Shown: positions 8,942-17,994 of the stretch, one piece after another
Numbering within the stretch: position 1 is the stretch's first letter
Layout of the letters: every line of letters begins with the position of its first letter
Assembly (NCBI RefSeq): GCF_016278365.1
Contig: NZ_JADQBZ010000013.1
Span: forward strand, 1-37,588
Length of the DNA: 37,588 nt
Origin: Methanolobus sp.
GTDB taxonomy: Archaea; Halobacteriota; Methanosarcinia; Methanosarcinales; Methanosarcinaceae
Direction: 5' to 3'
Made by a program: the position numbers and the translations under genes
Notes under the pieces: model-generated
Told to the model about the DNA's origin: nothing
The model's database searches: none
Seen by the model: only the letters and a program-made list of their open reading frames with translations

Positions 8942-10032
8942 GAAACCTGATTCTGATCGGGGGTAAACTGCAGGGATTTGAAGCAAGTTACCTTGCAAAG
9001 AAAGCCGGGATGCGCGTAGTGCTGGTTGATAAGAAGGAACATCCCTTTATAGCGGAAGTAGTGGATGAGTTCCATTGTTTCGATGTCACAAAAGAACCGG
9101 AGAAACTCATCGAGCTCTCAAAAACAGCAATGGCACTGCTCCCCGTTAACGAGAACCTGGGAACTATCAATTTTCTGAAGACATTAAGAGACAAGCTCGC
9201 CTGCCCCATGCTCTTTGATTTCGAGGCCTATCATATCAGCATGGATAAGAAAAGATCAAAAGAGTATTTTCGCTCCATCGATATACCCATGCCTCTGGAT
9301 AACCCGACATCGCCTCCCTATTTTGTGAAGCCTCCATGCGAGAGCAGCAGTATTGGTACTTCCATCATTTACGATGAGAGCGGGCTGGAAGGACTCGATA
9401 CGTCCATGCTCATCGAGGAATATGTTGAAGGAGATGTTGTCTCCCTTGAAGTCGTAGGGGACGGTGAGCGCTTTGAAGTTGTCAGAGAGACCATGATCCA
9501 TATAGACGGGACCTATGATTGCCACATGGTAACACCCCTAAACACTTATCCTGAGTTCAGGGATCTGGCCTATAAACTTGCAAAGCACCTGAACCTTAAG
9601 GGAATCATGGACGTCGAGGCAATAGACAGTGCCAAGGGCCTGAAAGTTCTTGAGATCGATGCAAGGTTCCCGAGCCAGACACCCACGGTAGTTTACCATT
9701 CCTCCGGAGTGAATCTTATCGAATTACTTTTGCAGGCATTCGTGACAGGGGTCCGGGAAAATGAGGCCATCCCTGAGAAGAACTTTTGTACCTATGAGCA
9801 CCTGCTCTTCATGGACGGTCAGCTTATCCCCGTTGGTGAACATGTACTATCACAGGGCATTGATTATCACCAGTTCCATGCATCTGAAGGTCTTGAGATC
9901 TTTGAGTGCAGCGGAGAAAGGAAAGTGTTCACGCTCATAAGCTGGGCTCCCGGAAAAGAAGAGGCAGATCTTAACAGGCAGAGAGGGTTAAACATGCTTA
10001 GAGAATATCTTGCCATTGGTCAGGAGGCCTGA
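8938..10032 (+). CDS. pylC: 3-methylornithine--L-lysine ligase PylC (ATP-grasp)
   Basis: 364 residues; ligates 3-methylornithine to the epsilon-amine of lysine using ATP. The N-terminus is a nucleotide-fold segment (LILIGGKLQGFEASYLAKKAG). The ATP-grasp part includes YFVKPPCESSSIGTS, MLIEEYVEGDVVSLEV and the metal-binding LEIDARFPSQTP. The ATG overlaps the pylB stop (ATGA), so translation is coupled; a longer in-frame upstream extension lies inside pylB and is not needed. pylD starts 2 nt after its stop. Confidence 0.95.
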   Translation: MRNLILIGGKLQGFEASYLAKKAGMRVVLVDKKEHPFIAEVVDEFHCFDVTKEPEKLIELSKTAMALLPVNENLGTINFLKTLRDKLACPMLFDFEAYHISMDKKRSKEYFRSIDIPMPLDNPTSPPYFVKPPCESSSIGTSIIYDESGLEGLDTSMLIEEYVEGDVVSLEVVGDGERFEVVRETMIHIDGTYDCHMVTPLNTYPEFRDLAYKLAKHLNLKGIMDVEAIDSAKGLKVLEIDARFPSQTPTVVYHSSGVNLIELLLQAFVTGVRENEAIPEKNFCTYEHLLFMDGQLIPVGEHVLSQGIDYHQFHASEGLEIFECSGERKVFTLISWAPGKEEADLNRQRGLNMLREYLAIGQEA

Positions 10033-10034
10033 AA

Positions 10035-10814
10035 ATGGCGCTTCTGACACCCCGGGACCTTGAGAACCTGTCACTGCAGCTTGAAGAAAGCGATGCCACT
10101 ATAAAAAGGGTCACAGGGCTGGATGTTCGGGGAATCTGCGAAGAACTGTATGGTACAAGACCCGGCGCCCAGAAGATCGGCATCATACCTATAACCTCGG
10201 GTGAAGGCGTCATCGGTAATTTCGCATCCTCACTGCTGTTCATTGCACAATACTTTGGGCTTGAGGGAACCATTACTGAACATCCTGACATAACCGGCTA
10301 TTATGAAGCGGTCTCGCAGGGAGCTGATATAATACTCATGGCAGATGACCACATGTTCGTTGCACATAACCTGCGCAACAGAAAGATAGTGAGCAACCAT
10401 GTTGCCACCGGAGTCATTTACGCCGAGATAGCATCCAGGTTCAGGGAAGCATCCTCAAAAGATATCCTTGTGATTGGCCTTGGGAAGGTAGGTTATGCAG
10501 GTGCTGCCCATCTTGTTAAGAAAGGATTTAATGTGTATGCCTGCGACCCTAACAGGGAATTTCTGGACAAAGCTGTAAAGGAACTGGGAATAAATCCTTA
10601 TTGCAGGGAAGACAGGAAAAGGTTTTCCATGGTCCTTGAGGCTACTCCCAACCCCGATACTATATCTGAGGGTATGATAGAGGAAAGATGCCTTGTTTCA
10701 ACACCTGGCATACCTTGTGGTTTACCTCCGGAAATTGGTAAAAAATATCGTGTGGACCTTGTCATGGAACCCCTGGTCATCGGGGTCGCATCTATGCTGT
10801 ATTCTGTTATATGA
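10035..10814 (+). CDS. pylD: Pyrrolysine synthase PylD
   Basis: 259 residues; oxidises the PylC product and closes the pyrroline ring to give pyrrolysine. The Rossmann NAD-binding loop is VIGLGKVGYAGAAHLVKKG (about residues 153-171), followed by the acidic end of strand 2 in YACDPNRE. The helical N-terminal part starts LTPRDLENLSLQLEESDATIKR, as in known PylD. AGGAGG sits 7 nt before the ATG, inside the end of pylC. Length matches the family. Confidence 0.95.
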   Translation: MALLTPRDLENLSLQLEESDATIKRVTGLDVRGICEELYGTRPGAQKIGIIPITSGEGVIGNFASSLLFIAQYFGLEGTITEHPDITGYYEAVSQGADIILMADDHMFVAHNLRNRKIVSNHVATGVIYAEIASRFREASSKDILVIGLGKVGYAGAAHLVKKGFNVYACDPNREFLDKAVKELGINPYCREDRKRFSMVLEATPNPDTISEGMIEERCLVSTPGIPCGLPPEIGKKYRVDLVMEPLVIGVASMLYSVI

Positions 10815-10834
10815 TTTAAAAAGGAGATTAGAAT

Positions 10835-12463
10835 ATGTATGTGATATCCCTGGACCTTGGAACAAGCGGTTTCAGATCGCAACTGATAGATCTTGAAAAA
10901 CAGGAAACCATCAAGACGGTTATTACTATGGGGCATCCGCTCCCGGGAGGGAACGTGATGGATCATCTGGATTTTGCCATTGTGACGGGAACTGAAATTG
11001 CACACCGGCTTATGGTGGAAACCGTGAAGAAGATTTTAGAGAAGTTTGCTGTGGAGCCTGAAAGTATCCTGCGCATTGCAGTATGCGGGAATCCTATCCA
11101 GCTGTCCCTGTTCCAGAACATAGAGATCAGGGACCTTGCATACGCAGGAAAGAATAAGCAGGAAGCTTTAGGTGTCCAGGATGTCAAAAGGGATGCAAGG
11201 GTTTTTCCTGCAAATGATATATTTAAAGGTATCTTTGAGATGGATAACTGCGAGATAATTATCCCGCCTGCCATAAAGCACGAGATAGGCGCCGATGCCC
11301 TGGCAATGATGCTGGAGACTGATTTTATAAACCAGAACGAACCATGTTTAGTTACGGACTACGGTACAAATGCAGAAATGGCCTTGAAGATAGGCGACAG
11401 GATAATGACAGCAAGTGCAGCTGCAGGCCCGGCTATCGAAGGCCAGGGTATAGACTGTGGCATGCTTGCAGGCCCGGGAGCAATAAGCGATGTCAACGAG
11501 GAAAATGGCTACTGGAGACTCACTGTACTTGACGGGGTACTGAACCCTGTAAAAGGACCCCTTGTAGACCCTCTGACGGGAGATACCATCGAGAGTTCGG
11601 AAGCTGTGCCAAAAGGCATCACAGGTACCGGGGTAATTTCCACTATTGCGCTTGCGCTCAAGGAAGGGCTTATCAGAAAACTTCCCAGACTCCCCAACGG
11701 AAAGATAACGCTTGGCGACGGGATCTCTATTACTGACAGGGATGTGGAAGAAGTCGGAAAGGCAATAGGAGCTATCCGGGCGGCACATATGACACTCATG
11801 GTCGAAGCTGGCTTGAAATACGAGGACCTAATGTACTCTTACATGTCCGGTGCAACGGGCACCTATGTAGATGCGGAAAAGGCAAGACACATAGGCTCAG
11901 TTCCGGGTTTTTCCAAAAGAATAGTCCAGTTCGGGAACACCTCCATAGGACTTGCCCGGAAAATAGCTATCGACCGCTCTAAGCTCGATGAGGTCATAAC
12001 GGTAGCAAAAAGGATACAGGCCGACCATGTGATGATGGCTACCAGCGAAACGTTCAAAGAGATATATATGTGCGAGCTTGCCACATGGCAGCAGGGGATG
12101 CCTTCAGAGATGTACGGCCAGATGCTACAGATGTACGGCATTCCACCGTTCCCGGAGGACCGCAAGGTTGTAGATATCGAGAAAAGAGTTAGAAGAGATA
12201 TCGATGATGTGGGATACCTTGGGCTTGATATTGTAAAAGACATTGGAATAATACTGGAAGCTCCAGTTGAAAAGTGCGTCCTCTGTCATCAGTGCGAAGA
12301 GGAGTGCCCTGAAGATGCACTGGTCATTATCGAGAAGAAAGAAGGAAGATTTGTAGACATCGACAGCCAGAACTGCCTTGGCACAAGCTGCAGGCGCTGC
12401 GTGACCATCTGCCCCGAGCAGACCATCAACCATGCATTACTGAAGATCAAGGAAAAAGAGTAA
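10835..12463 (+). CDS. ramA: Methylamine methyltransferase corrinoid protein reductive activase RamA
   Basis: 542 residues. The N-terminal ASKHA/ATPase-like domain begins YVISLDLGTSGFRSQLIDL. The middle part has VTDYGTNAEMALKIGDRI and AGPAIEGQGIDCGM. Two [4Fe-4S] motifs close the protein: C481-x2-C484-x2-C487-x3-CP and C514-x4-C519-x2-C522-x3-CP. In Methanosarcina barkeri RamA reduces inactive Co(II) corrinoid proteins such as MtmC to Co(I) with ATP. The gene follows pylD by 20 nt with an AAGGAG site 8 nt before the ATG, so it should be expressed with the pyl genes. This links pyrrolysine supply with corrinoid repair for the same methyltransferases. Confidence 0.93.
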   Translation: MYVISLDLGTSGFRSQLIDLEKQETIKTVITMGHPLPGGNVMDHLDFAIVTGTEIAHRLMVETVKKILEKFAVEPESILRIAVCGNPIQLSLFQNIEIRDLAYAGKNKQEALGVQDVKRDARVFPANDIFKGIFEMDNCEIIIPPAIKHEIGADALAMMLETDFINQNEPCLVTDYGTNAEMALKIGDRIMTASAAAGPAIEGQGIDCGMLAGPGAISDVNEENGYWRLTVLDGVLNPVKGPLVDPLTGDTIESSEAVPKGITGTGVISTIALALKEGLIRKLPRLPNGKITLGDGISITDRDVEEVGKAIGAIRAAHMTLMVEAGLKYEDLMYSYMSGATGTYVDAEKARHIGSVPGFSKRIVQFGNTSIGLARKIAIDRSKLDEVITVAKRIQADHVMMATSETFKEIYMCELATWQQGMPSEMYGQMLQMYGIPPFPEDRKVVDIEKRVRRDIDDVGYLGLDIVKDIGIILEAPVEKCVLCHQCEEECPEDALVIIEKKEGRFVDIDSQNCLGTSCRRCVTICPEQTINHALLKIKEKE

Positions 12464-12481
12464 AAGGTTGAACTTCAGGGT

Positions 12482-14011
12482 TCACTCATCAAATCTCAGT
12501 ATCGTCGTCTTGAAGGTGGAAAGGTCTACAACAGGGACCTGGGCCGGTGTGGGGACGACGTTCATCCTTTTCTGGAACTCTGTCTGAGATTGCCAGGTGC
12601 CTGAATTTATCAGCAGGACATTCTTGTACCACTCAACTCCTATGGTATGCACATGACCGCAGTGCAGGATATCCGGCACCTGGTTCAGGACAAAATGGTC
12701 CTGCTTTTCCGGTGCAATGGAAACGCGGCTCCCGTAAATAGGAGATAGGTGCCTGAATTTCATCATCTCTACCATGCCTTTTGTGGGGGCATGGTAGGAT
12801 ACGCCCGGGACTGCGGCCACAAGGTCGTCAATAGAACGTCCATGGTAGAGAAGGACCCTGGCGCCATCCAGATCTACCATCGCAGGGTTGCCCACAAAGG
12901 TCACATTGTCCGGGAAATCCGCCCTGATACGTTCAGGCAGTTTTGGCTGAGGTTCCGCCTGCCGCACAGCATCATGGTTTCCAGGAGAGATAACGATCCG
13001 TATATGTTTTGGGATCTCTTCACAATATTCAGCGGCTCTTTTGTACTGGTCATATATATCCTGAATATTCAGTTCTTTTTCCTGACCCGGATAGATACCT
13101 ATCCCGTCAACAAGGTCACCTGCTATGAGAAGGTAGCGTACCTCCCTGGAGATATCCGCAAGCGCTTCATTATCGGTATTCCCTTTCAGGAACTCAATGA
13201 AATGCTCCCAGGGTTCTTCAAGGAAGGTGGAGCTGCCGATGTGGACATCAGATGTCAGTATTGCCTTCCCGTGAGTGCCGCCTTTCCTTGACATAGTGTT
13301 TGGCAGATCCGGGAGAATGATCTTTTGCACTATCATTAATTTGCCGTCATTTGTGAGGGTGCCTGTGAAACCGACGACCTCATCAAGAACAAGATGTGTG
13401 GCTAGCTCAAATAGTTCCTTGTCAGCCGTACGCACAAGCACCGAGAATGTGCCGGTGGGGTCCTCAACCTCAAGGACCTTGTGACCATTGCTTGTGCTCT
13501 TGATATTGGATATCATACCGATTATAGATATCTCACTTTGCTCACCGGTGCCGCGCCTGCCTACAGAACTGCTTACAGAGCGATTCTTTTTCAGGCTCTC
13601 TATCGGCCTTGCATTCACACGGGAGCGGATGATATCACTTAACTTGCTGTAGCGGTTCCTGAAATACTGGACAAATTCCACATACTCACCCACGCATGTG
13701 GAATTGTCCGAGATATCGGAAAGGATAGTGAGAGGGTTATCACATAATGAATCCTGGTCACTGACAACAAATGAAGATATAGGCATTGAAGACTGTAAAG
13801 TGACAATGTTAGAGACATCCGAACCAAATGATCCGAGATCGAGATGCTCGATACCGATAACCAGCACCGATATATCAATAGTCTCAAGCACGTGGTTTAT
13901 AAGCTCTTTCGGAGAACAGTGGGAACATATCAGTTCCACTGCCTCAGGACTTATCTGATAGCCTTCTTCTATAAAGGCTGTAAGGACATCGACTTCATTC
14001 ATAGCTGTCAT
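12482..14011 (-). CDS. polB: DNA polymerase II (PolD) small subunit DP1
   Basis: 509 residues. An OB-fold region (about 160-235) is followed by a calcineurin-like phosphoesterase domain with all metal motifs: SDVHIG (D255, H257), GDLVDG (D299), GNHD (N345, H346), YHG (H390) and GHVH (H453, H455). DP1 is the proofreading 3'-5' exonuclease subunit of the euryarchaeal replicative polymerase. The N-terminal helical part and a low-complexity linker (about 140-158) are typical. The start could be 14011 or the second ATG at 14002; neither has a clear ribosome site. It lies about 2 kb from orc1/cdc6 and the origin, as replication genes often do in Euryarchaeota. Confidence 0.95.
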   Translation of the reverse strand: MTAMNEVDVLTAFIEEGYQISPEAVELICSHCSPKELINHVLETIDISVLVIGIEHLDLGSFGSDVSNIVTLQSSMPISSFVVSDQDSLCDNPLTILSDISDNSTCVGEYVEFVQYFRNRYSKLSDIIRSRVNARPIESLKKNRSVSSSVGRRGTGEQSEISIIGMISNIKSTSNGHKVLEVEDPTGTFSVLVRTADKELFELATHLVLDEVVGFTGTLTNDGKLMIVQKIILPDLPNTMSRKGGTHGKAILTSDVHIGSSTFLEEPWEHFIEFLKGNTDNEALADISREVRYLLIAGDLVDGIGIYPGQEKELNIQDIYDQYKRAAEYCEEIPKHIRIVISPGNHDAVRQAEPQPKLPERIRADFPDNVTFVGNPAMVDLDGARVLLYHGRSIDDLVAAVPGVSYHAPTKGMVEMMKFRHLSPIYGSRVSIAPEKQDHFVLNQVPDILHCGHVHTIGVEWYKNVLLINSGTWQSQTEFQKRMNVVPTPAQVPVVDLSTFKTTILRFDE

Positions 14012-14181
14012 GTATGGTTGAACGGGAATTTTTGCGTGTATTAGGTAATGTAATTATGAATGTGGTCAGTAATGCAATTATAGTTGCAAGTTATTATCTA
14101 TACGTTAAGATTTTATTGGCTGCAGTATATTCTTATCGCTAAAATATCTTTTTGCGTGCTCAAACACAGGCAGGATATATA

Positions 14182-14742
14182 ATGAACTTAAAAGACGCTT
14201 ATAACAATTTCAAAGAAAGTGATAATTTCTTTATTTCACTCACCCGCGATCTTACATCGGTATTGTTAGCCGTTCTTATATTTGCATCTTTCTCTTATCT
14301 TGTTTTCGGGATGTGGACACCCATGGTTGCCGTGGAATCCGGAAGCATGGAGCCTCATATGAACGTCGGGGATATAGTTTTTATCCAGAGCATTGACAGG
14401 ACCCAGGTCATAACATATGAGGAGGGCATGGACAGCTATACTTCCTTTAACAGCTATGGGAACGTCATCCTGTACAAACCCTATGGAAGGGACGGGGTCA
14501 CTCCTATTATCCACAGAGCCATGTATCATGTGGAAGAGGGAGAACCTATGTGGGAAGGCGGACCAGCGGCGCCTCATGCAGGTTACATTACCAAGGGAGA
14601 CAACGAGGTAACCAACAGGTACTATGACCAGCAGGGACAGGTCAGCTATATGTTGCCCGTGAAAGAAGAATGGGTGATAGGCGTTGCAAAGTACAGGATA
14701 CCATACATCGGATATCTCAGACTCATGCTGCCCAGTTTCTGA
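14182..14742 (+). CDS. Signal peptidase I (archaeal Sec11-like)
   Basis: 186 residues. One N-terminal membrane helix (24-45) is followed by the catalytic serine motif ESGSMEP (S55), NVGDIVFI, the histidine motif TPIIHRA (H111) and the KGDNEVTNRYYDQ region. The Ser/His set is the archaeal and ER type rather than the bacterial Ser/Lys type. It cleaves signal peptides on the outer face of the membrane. I use the ATG at 14182, with CAGGA upstream. A longer in-frame start at 14152 is possible but lacks a ribosome site. It is divergent from polB and convergent with orc1/cdc6. Confidence 0.93.
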   Translation: MNLKDAYNNFKESDNFFISLTRDLTSVLLAVLIFASFSYLVFGMWTPMVAVESGSMEPHMNVGDIVFIQSIDRTQVITYEEGMDSYTSFNSYGNVILYKPYGRDGVTPIIHRAMYHVEEGEPMWEGGPAAPHAGYITKGDNEVTNRYYDQQGQVSYMLPVKEEWVIGVAKYRIPYIGYLRLMLPSF

Positions 14743-14770
14743 TCCAGACTTCTGATCACAGATGCAGCTA

Positions 14771-16006
14771 TTAAAGATGCAGTTGGGTCGTCATCACAGG
14801 CTTGAAACCGTCAAGTGGTTTGAGCCTGTAATCCTCAAATAACACTTTTTTTGTGCTTGTGATAGGAACACTCAGGACAATCTCCTTTGTCCTGCCGTAC
14901 CTGCCCTTGCTTACAACAACCGCATTGACGATTCCAAGCATATCAAGCTCGGACATAAGATCAGTGACCCTGCGCTGAGTAAGGATATCCATATCCACGT
15001 GCATGCACAACTGACGGTACACATTATAGACCTCGCCGGTGGTGACATTCCTGTAGCCGTTATTTCTCAGCAGCATGACACTGTAAAGGGACAGTTTGGA
15101 CTGGGTGGGAAGCGTACGCACGACCTCAACAACACGGTCGATCTCAATCTTTTCCTGCGCAGTCTTGACATGATGCTCATCAACGCGGGATTGGTTGTCA
15201 CGTTCCGCAATTTCGCCTGCAACTCTGAGAAGGTCCAGTGCACGCCTTGCATCACCATGTTCCTGGGCTGCAAATGCAGCACACAACGGGATAACCATAT
15301 CATCAAGAGCATGCTCCTTGTAGGCTATCTGGGCTCTCTCCCGGAGGATGTCACTTATCTGTTCAGCATCGTATGGAGGGAATATTATCTCTTCTTCCCC
15401 AAGGGAACTCTTTACCCTGGGATCCAGGAATTCCGTGAACTTCAGGTCGTTGGAAACACCTATCATACTGACTTTAGCCTGCTCCAGATCAGTGTTTATC
15501 CTGGAAAGATTATAAAGAACATCGTCACCTTTTTTTATCAATTTATCAATCTCATCGAGAATTATAATGATAACCTGTTTTTCAGAATCAATAGCTTCCT
15601 TGAATTTTGCGAAGACCTGATCGGTAGGCCAACCGGTCATCGGCACATCTTCACCAAACTGCCTTGACAGGTTTGCAAGAAGCCTGTACTGGGTATCAAT
15701 TACCTCACAGTTCAGGTAGACCACTTTACAGGATATCCCCAGAGATTCTCCTTTTCTTTCAAGCTCGATTCCCACATGACGTGTAACAGCCGTTTTTCCA
15801 GTGCCTGTTTTGCCATATATGAGTATATTTGAGGGTGTGTCACCTCTTAAAGCTGAAACCAGGATAGAAGCAAGACCGTTTATCTGATCGTCCCTGTGAA
15901 CAAGAGAATCAGGTGTGTAAGAATGCCTTAAGACTTCTTTGTTTTTAAAAATAGGTTCATTTTCCAATAACTCCTGGAATAAACCATCTAATGACTTATT
16001 TTGCAT
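14771..16006 (-). CDS. cdc6: Origin recognition initiator Orc1/Cdc6
   Basis: 411 residues. The AAA+ core has Walker A GKTGTGKT (65-72), Walker B IILDEID (149-154) and sensor 1 at N186 (MIGVSND). The C-terminal winged helix (about 300-395) includes ILTQRRVTDLMSELDMLGIV. It binds origin recognition boxes and starts replication. A GGGTGA ribosome site lies 7 nt before the ATG. The AT-rich gap directly upstream of the gene carries four such boxes, so the initiator sits next to its own target, the usual archaeal arrangement. Confidence 0.96.
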   Translation of the reverse strand: MQNKSLDGLFQELLENEPIFKNKEVLRHSYTPDSLVHRDDQINGLASILVSALRGDTPSNILIYGKTGTGKTAVTRHVGIELERKGESLGISCKVVYLNCEVIDTQYRLLANLSRQFGEDVPMTGWPTDQVFAKFKEAIDSEKQVIIIILDEIDKLIKKGDDVLYNLSRINTDLEQAKVSMIGVSNDLKFTEFLDPRVKSSLGEEEIIFPPYDAEQISDILRERAQIAYKEHALDDMVIPLCAAFAAQEHGDARRALDLLRVAGEIAERDNQSRVDEHHVKTAQEKIEIDRVVEVVRTLPTQSKLSLYSVMLLRNNGYRNVTTGEVYNVYRQLCMHVDMDILTQRRVTDLMSELDMLGIVNAVVVSKGRYGRTKEIVLSVPITSTKKVLFEDYRLKPLDGFKPVMTTQLHL

Positions 16007-16154
16007 TTTTGCTTCACCCTAATATATCAATAACAAACATAGTATTATTTTTTAGGAACAAGGCCATAACAATAATAGAATGTTTCTCATCCGTTTCCTT
16101 TTTTGTTCCAAAGGATACATAGGAAGGGTAGGTTATTAATGGTTATGGTTAAGA

Positions 16155-16175
16155 CCCCCCTGTTTCAACTGGAAC
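16155..16175 (-). repeat. Origin recognition box 1
   Basis: The minus strand reads GTTCCAGTTGAAACAGGGGG, the closest match of the four to the known archaeal ORB with its dyad and G-string. Orc1/Cdc6 is expected to contact the G-run through its winged helix. Confidence 0.9.
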
Positions 16176-16287
16176 AATGGAGAGAAAAAAATAAGTTAAA
16201 AAAAACATGCTCAGAGACACCAAAATTATTTTGACATCAAAAATTTGCGAGTCGTTGATAAACATCAATGTTTCATATGGAATTAAA

Positions 16288-16307
16288 CCCCTTTATTTCA
16301 ACTGGAG
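16288..16307 (-). repeat. Origin recognition box 2
   Basis: The minus strand reads CTCCAGTTGAAATAAAGGGG: same dyad core and G-string as box 1, same orientation. Confidence 0.87.
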
Positions 16308-16326
16308 CTTTTATAAAGAAGAGAGA

Positions 16327-16348
16327 CCCCATGATTTCAAATGGAAAC
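16327..16348 (-). repeat. Origin recognition box 3
   Basis: The minus strand begins GTTTCCATTTGAAATCATGG and ends in the G-string. It lies 20 bp from box 2 in the same orientation. The core is slightly diverged. Confidence 0.8.
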
Positions 16349-16476
16349 ATAAAAAAAGCTGCAAACAACTTTTTAACATTCTAAAAAAACCTGGCTGTGT
16401 AAGTATAGACTTATTACTATATATAATTTTCTTTTTGCTTAATACAAATGATACGAAGGAAAAATCCTCAACTCAA

Positions 16477-16496
16477 CTCCAGTAGAAATCATGGGG
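16477..16496 (+). repeat. Origin recognition box 4 (inverted)
   Basis: The plus strand reads CTCCAGTAGAAATCATGGGG, opposite in orientation to boxes 1-3. It closes the AT-rich segment on the right. Facing boxes around an AT-rich core are typical of archaeal origins. Confidence 0.85.
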
Positions 16497-16629
16497 TAGC
16501 TCTCACAGCTAATTTGGGCTAAAAAGTGAAATGTGAAGAAAATTTTTTTATTCTAAACCACGAAAGTTCTATTGGTTGAAAACTTAGAACACAATTCTTT
16601 TAAACATCCTCTAATATTCATCTGTCCGA

Positions 16630-17793
16630 ATGAATGAAATCGGATTGCATGAAGAAGAAATCCTTTCTCTTCTAAATGATGCAAAAATAAAGGACTTTAC
16701 TTATGATCGTGTCCTTAGTTCCATGTGTACAACTCCTCATCGGATTGCTGTAAAAGCCCACATGCAATTCATTGAGTCCAATATGGGAGATTTTGGTCTT
16801 TTCAGAGGCACCCATGGAATGGAAGAAGAAGTTATCAGGATGACTGGTGACATGCTTCATTGTTCTTCAGCAGAAGGTTATCTTACAACAGGAGGAACTG
16901 AGTCCAACATACAGGCATTGCGTTCCATGCGCAATTTGCATGAACGGAAACACCCGGGTTGCAGACTTAATGTTGTTGTTCCAAGATCAGCGCATTTTTC
17001 TTTTGATAAAGTATCTGATATCCTTGATATCGAAGTCAGGAAAGTTCCCCTGGAGAGTGATCTCAAAATCTCTGTTGAGGCAATGCAATCTCTTATAGAT
17101 GAGAATACTGTAGGCCTTGTTGCAGTAGCAGGCTCCACAGAATTTGGCCAGGTTGATCCCATCGGGAAGATTTCCGAGCTTGCACTTGAACATGATCTTC
17201 CTTTGCATGTAGATGCAGCTTTTGGTGGTTTTGTCCTTCCCTTCCTTCCTGAGAAACATATGTTTGATTTTTCCCTGCAGGGAGTAACTTCCATTGCAAT
17301 AGATCCCCATAAGATGGGTCTCAGTACTATTCCTTCGGGTATCTTACTGTTCAGGGAATTCAAGCATCTGAATTGTCTTAAGGCACATGCTCCCTATCTT
17401 ACGGTGGATAGCCAGTACACCATGACAGGGACCCGCAGTGGAGCGGCTGTTGCGGCTACTTTTGCTGTCATGAAATTCCTTGGGAAAAAAGGCTATACGG
17501 GGATAGTCAGCAAATGTATGGAGATGACCCGGCACCTGGTAAAAAAGGCTGCAGAGATAGGCATTGAACCTGTCATTGATCCTGTGATGAATGTTGTAGT
17601 TCTGCAGGTTCCTGAACCTGCAATGGTCAGGGCCACTCTCTCCAGCGAATACAACTGGCATGTTTCAATAACAAGGGACCCGAAAGCTCTGCGCCTGGTC
17701 ATAATGCCTCATATGAGCTGCGAAATGATAGATATGTTCATGTCCGATCTTGTAAAAGTGTTAGATTCTACCAGTAAAGCAAAAAGTGAGTGA
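16630..17793 (+). CDS. mfnA: L-tyrosine decarboxylase MfnA (PLP-dependent)
   Basis: 387 residues of the PLP-dependent group II decarboxylase family. TTGGTESNIQALR binds the cofactor phosphate, HVDAAFGGFVLPF holds the Asp that pairs with the pyridine nitrogen, and DPHKMG carries the Schiff-base lysine K228. In methanogens MfnA makes tyramine for methanofuran. The family can also decarboxylate aspartate, so substrate is assigned by family and taxon. There is no ribosome site before the ATG, and a TATA-like box (CTTTTAAACA, 16597-16606) lies about 28 bp upstream, suggesting a leaderless transcript. Methanofuran is the carrier used by Ftr, encoded further right. Confidence 0.92.
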   Translation: MNEIGLHEEEILSLLNDAKIKDFTYDRVLSSMCTTPHRIAVKAHMQFIESNMGDFGLFRGTHGMEEEVIRMTGDMLHCSSAEGYLTTGGTESNIQALRSMRNLHERKHPGCRLNVVVPRSAHFSFDKVSDILDIEVRKVPLESDLKISVEAMQSLIDENTVGLVAVAGSTEFGQVDPIGKISELALEHDLPLHVDAAFGGFVLPFLPEKHMFDFSLQGVTSIAIDPHKMGLSTIPSGILLFREFKHLNCLKAHAPYLTVDSQYTMTGTRSGAAVAATFAVMKFLGKKGYTGIVSKCMEMTRHLVKKAAEIGIEPVIDPVMNVVVLQVPEPAMVRATLSSEYNWHVSITRDPKALRLVIMPHMSCEMIDMFMSDLVKVLDSTSKAKSE

Positions 17794-17994
17794 AAGCAAG
17801 AAAAACGAGTGAAGGTGAGGGGTGAGGCTGATAGTGCCTTGCCTTGAAGCGTGTAAGGCATCTGCACATACAGCCTGCGTCAGATATGAATATATATCGC
17901 AGATATATACATATGAGCCAAGCATGGTGAAAGTGTTTTCCAAAGCATTTGACTTTCGATAAAACTAAATAAGAACGTAATCTAACATCACGTT

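Larger units (their letters stand above)
16007..16629. other. Replication origin (oriC) with origin recognition boxes and AT-rich unwinding region
   Basis: The 623-bp gap upstream of orc1/cdc6 is strongly AT-rich. It contains four boxes of the euryarchaeal ORB type (consensus close to GTTCCAGTTGAAACAGGGGG): three with the G-run pointing left (16155-16175, 16288-16307, 16327-16348) and one inverted (16477-16496). A half-site GTTTCATATGGAA lies at 16270-16282. The stretch 16349-16470 between the facing boxes is almost pure AT in places (ATTACTATATATAATTTTC) and is the best candidate for duplex unwinding. The outer parts also carry the orc1/cdc6 promoter on the left and the mfnA promoter on the right. 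Confidence 0.9.

Noticed and set aside
14999-15667. 222-codon plus-strand ORF opposite orc1/cdc6
   Set aside because: Antisense to a well-conserved AAA+ gene; no recognisable protein features.
16207-16485. 92-codon plus-strand ORF in the origin region
   Set aside because: It runs through three of the origin boxes and the AT-rich core, is dominated by Lys/Phe/Ile/Asn codons expected from AT-rich DNA, and has no ribosome site.
17761-17780. TTAGATTCTACC string recalling a tRNA-Pyl T-loop
   Set aside because: It lies at the end of mfnA and has no matching acceptor, D or anticodon arms around it.
17794-17994. Possible small gene or repeat cluster between mfnA and the site-2 protease gene
   Set aside because: Only short imperfect GAGTGAA/GGTGAGG repeats and AT-rich promoter-like sequence are present; no ORF with a ribosome site was found.
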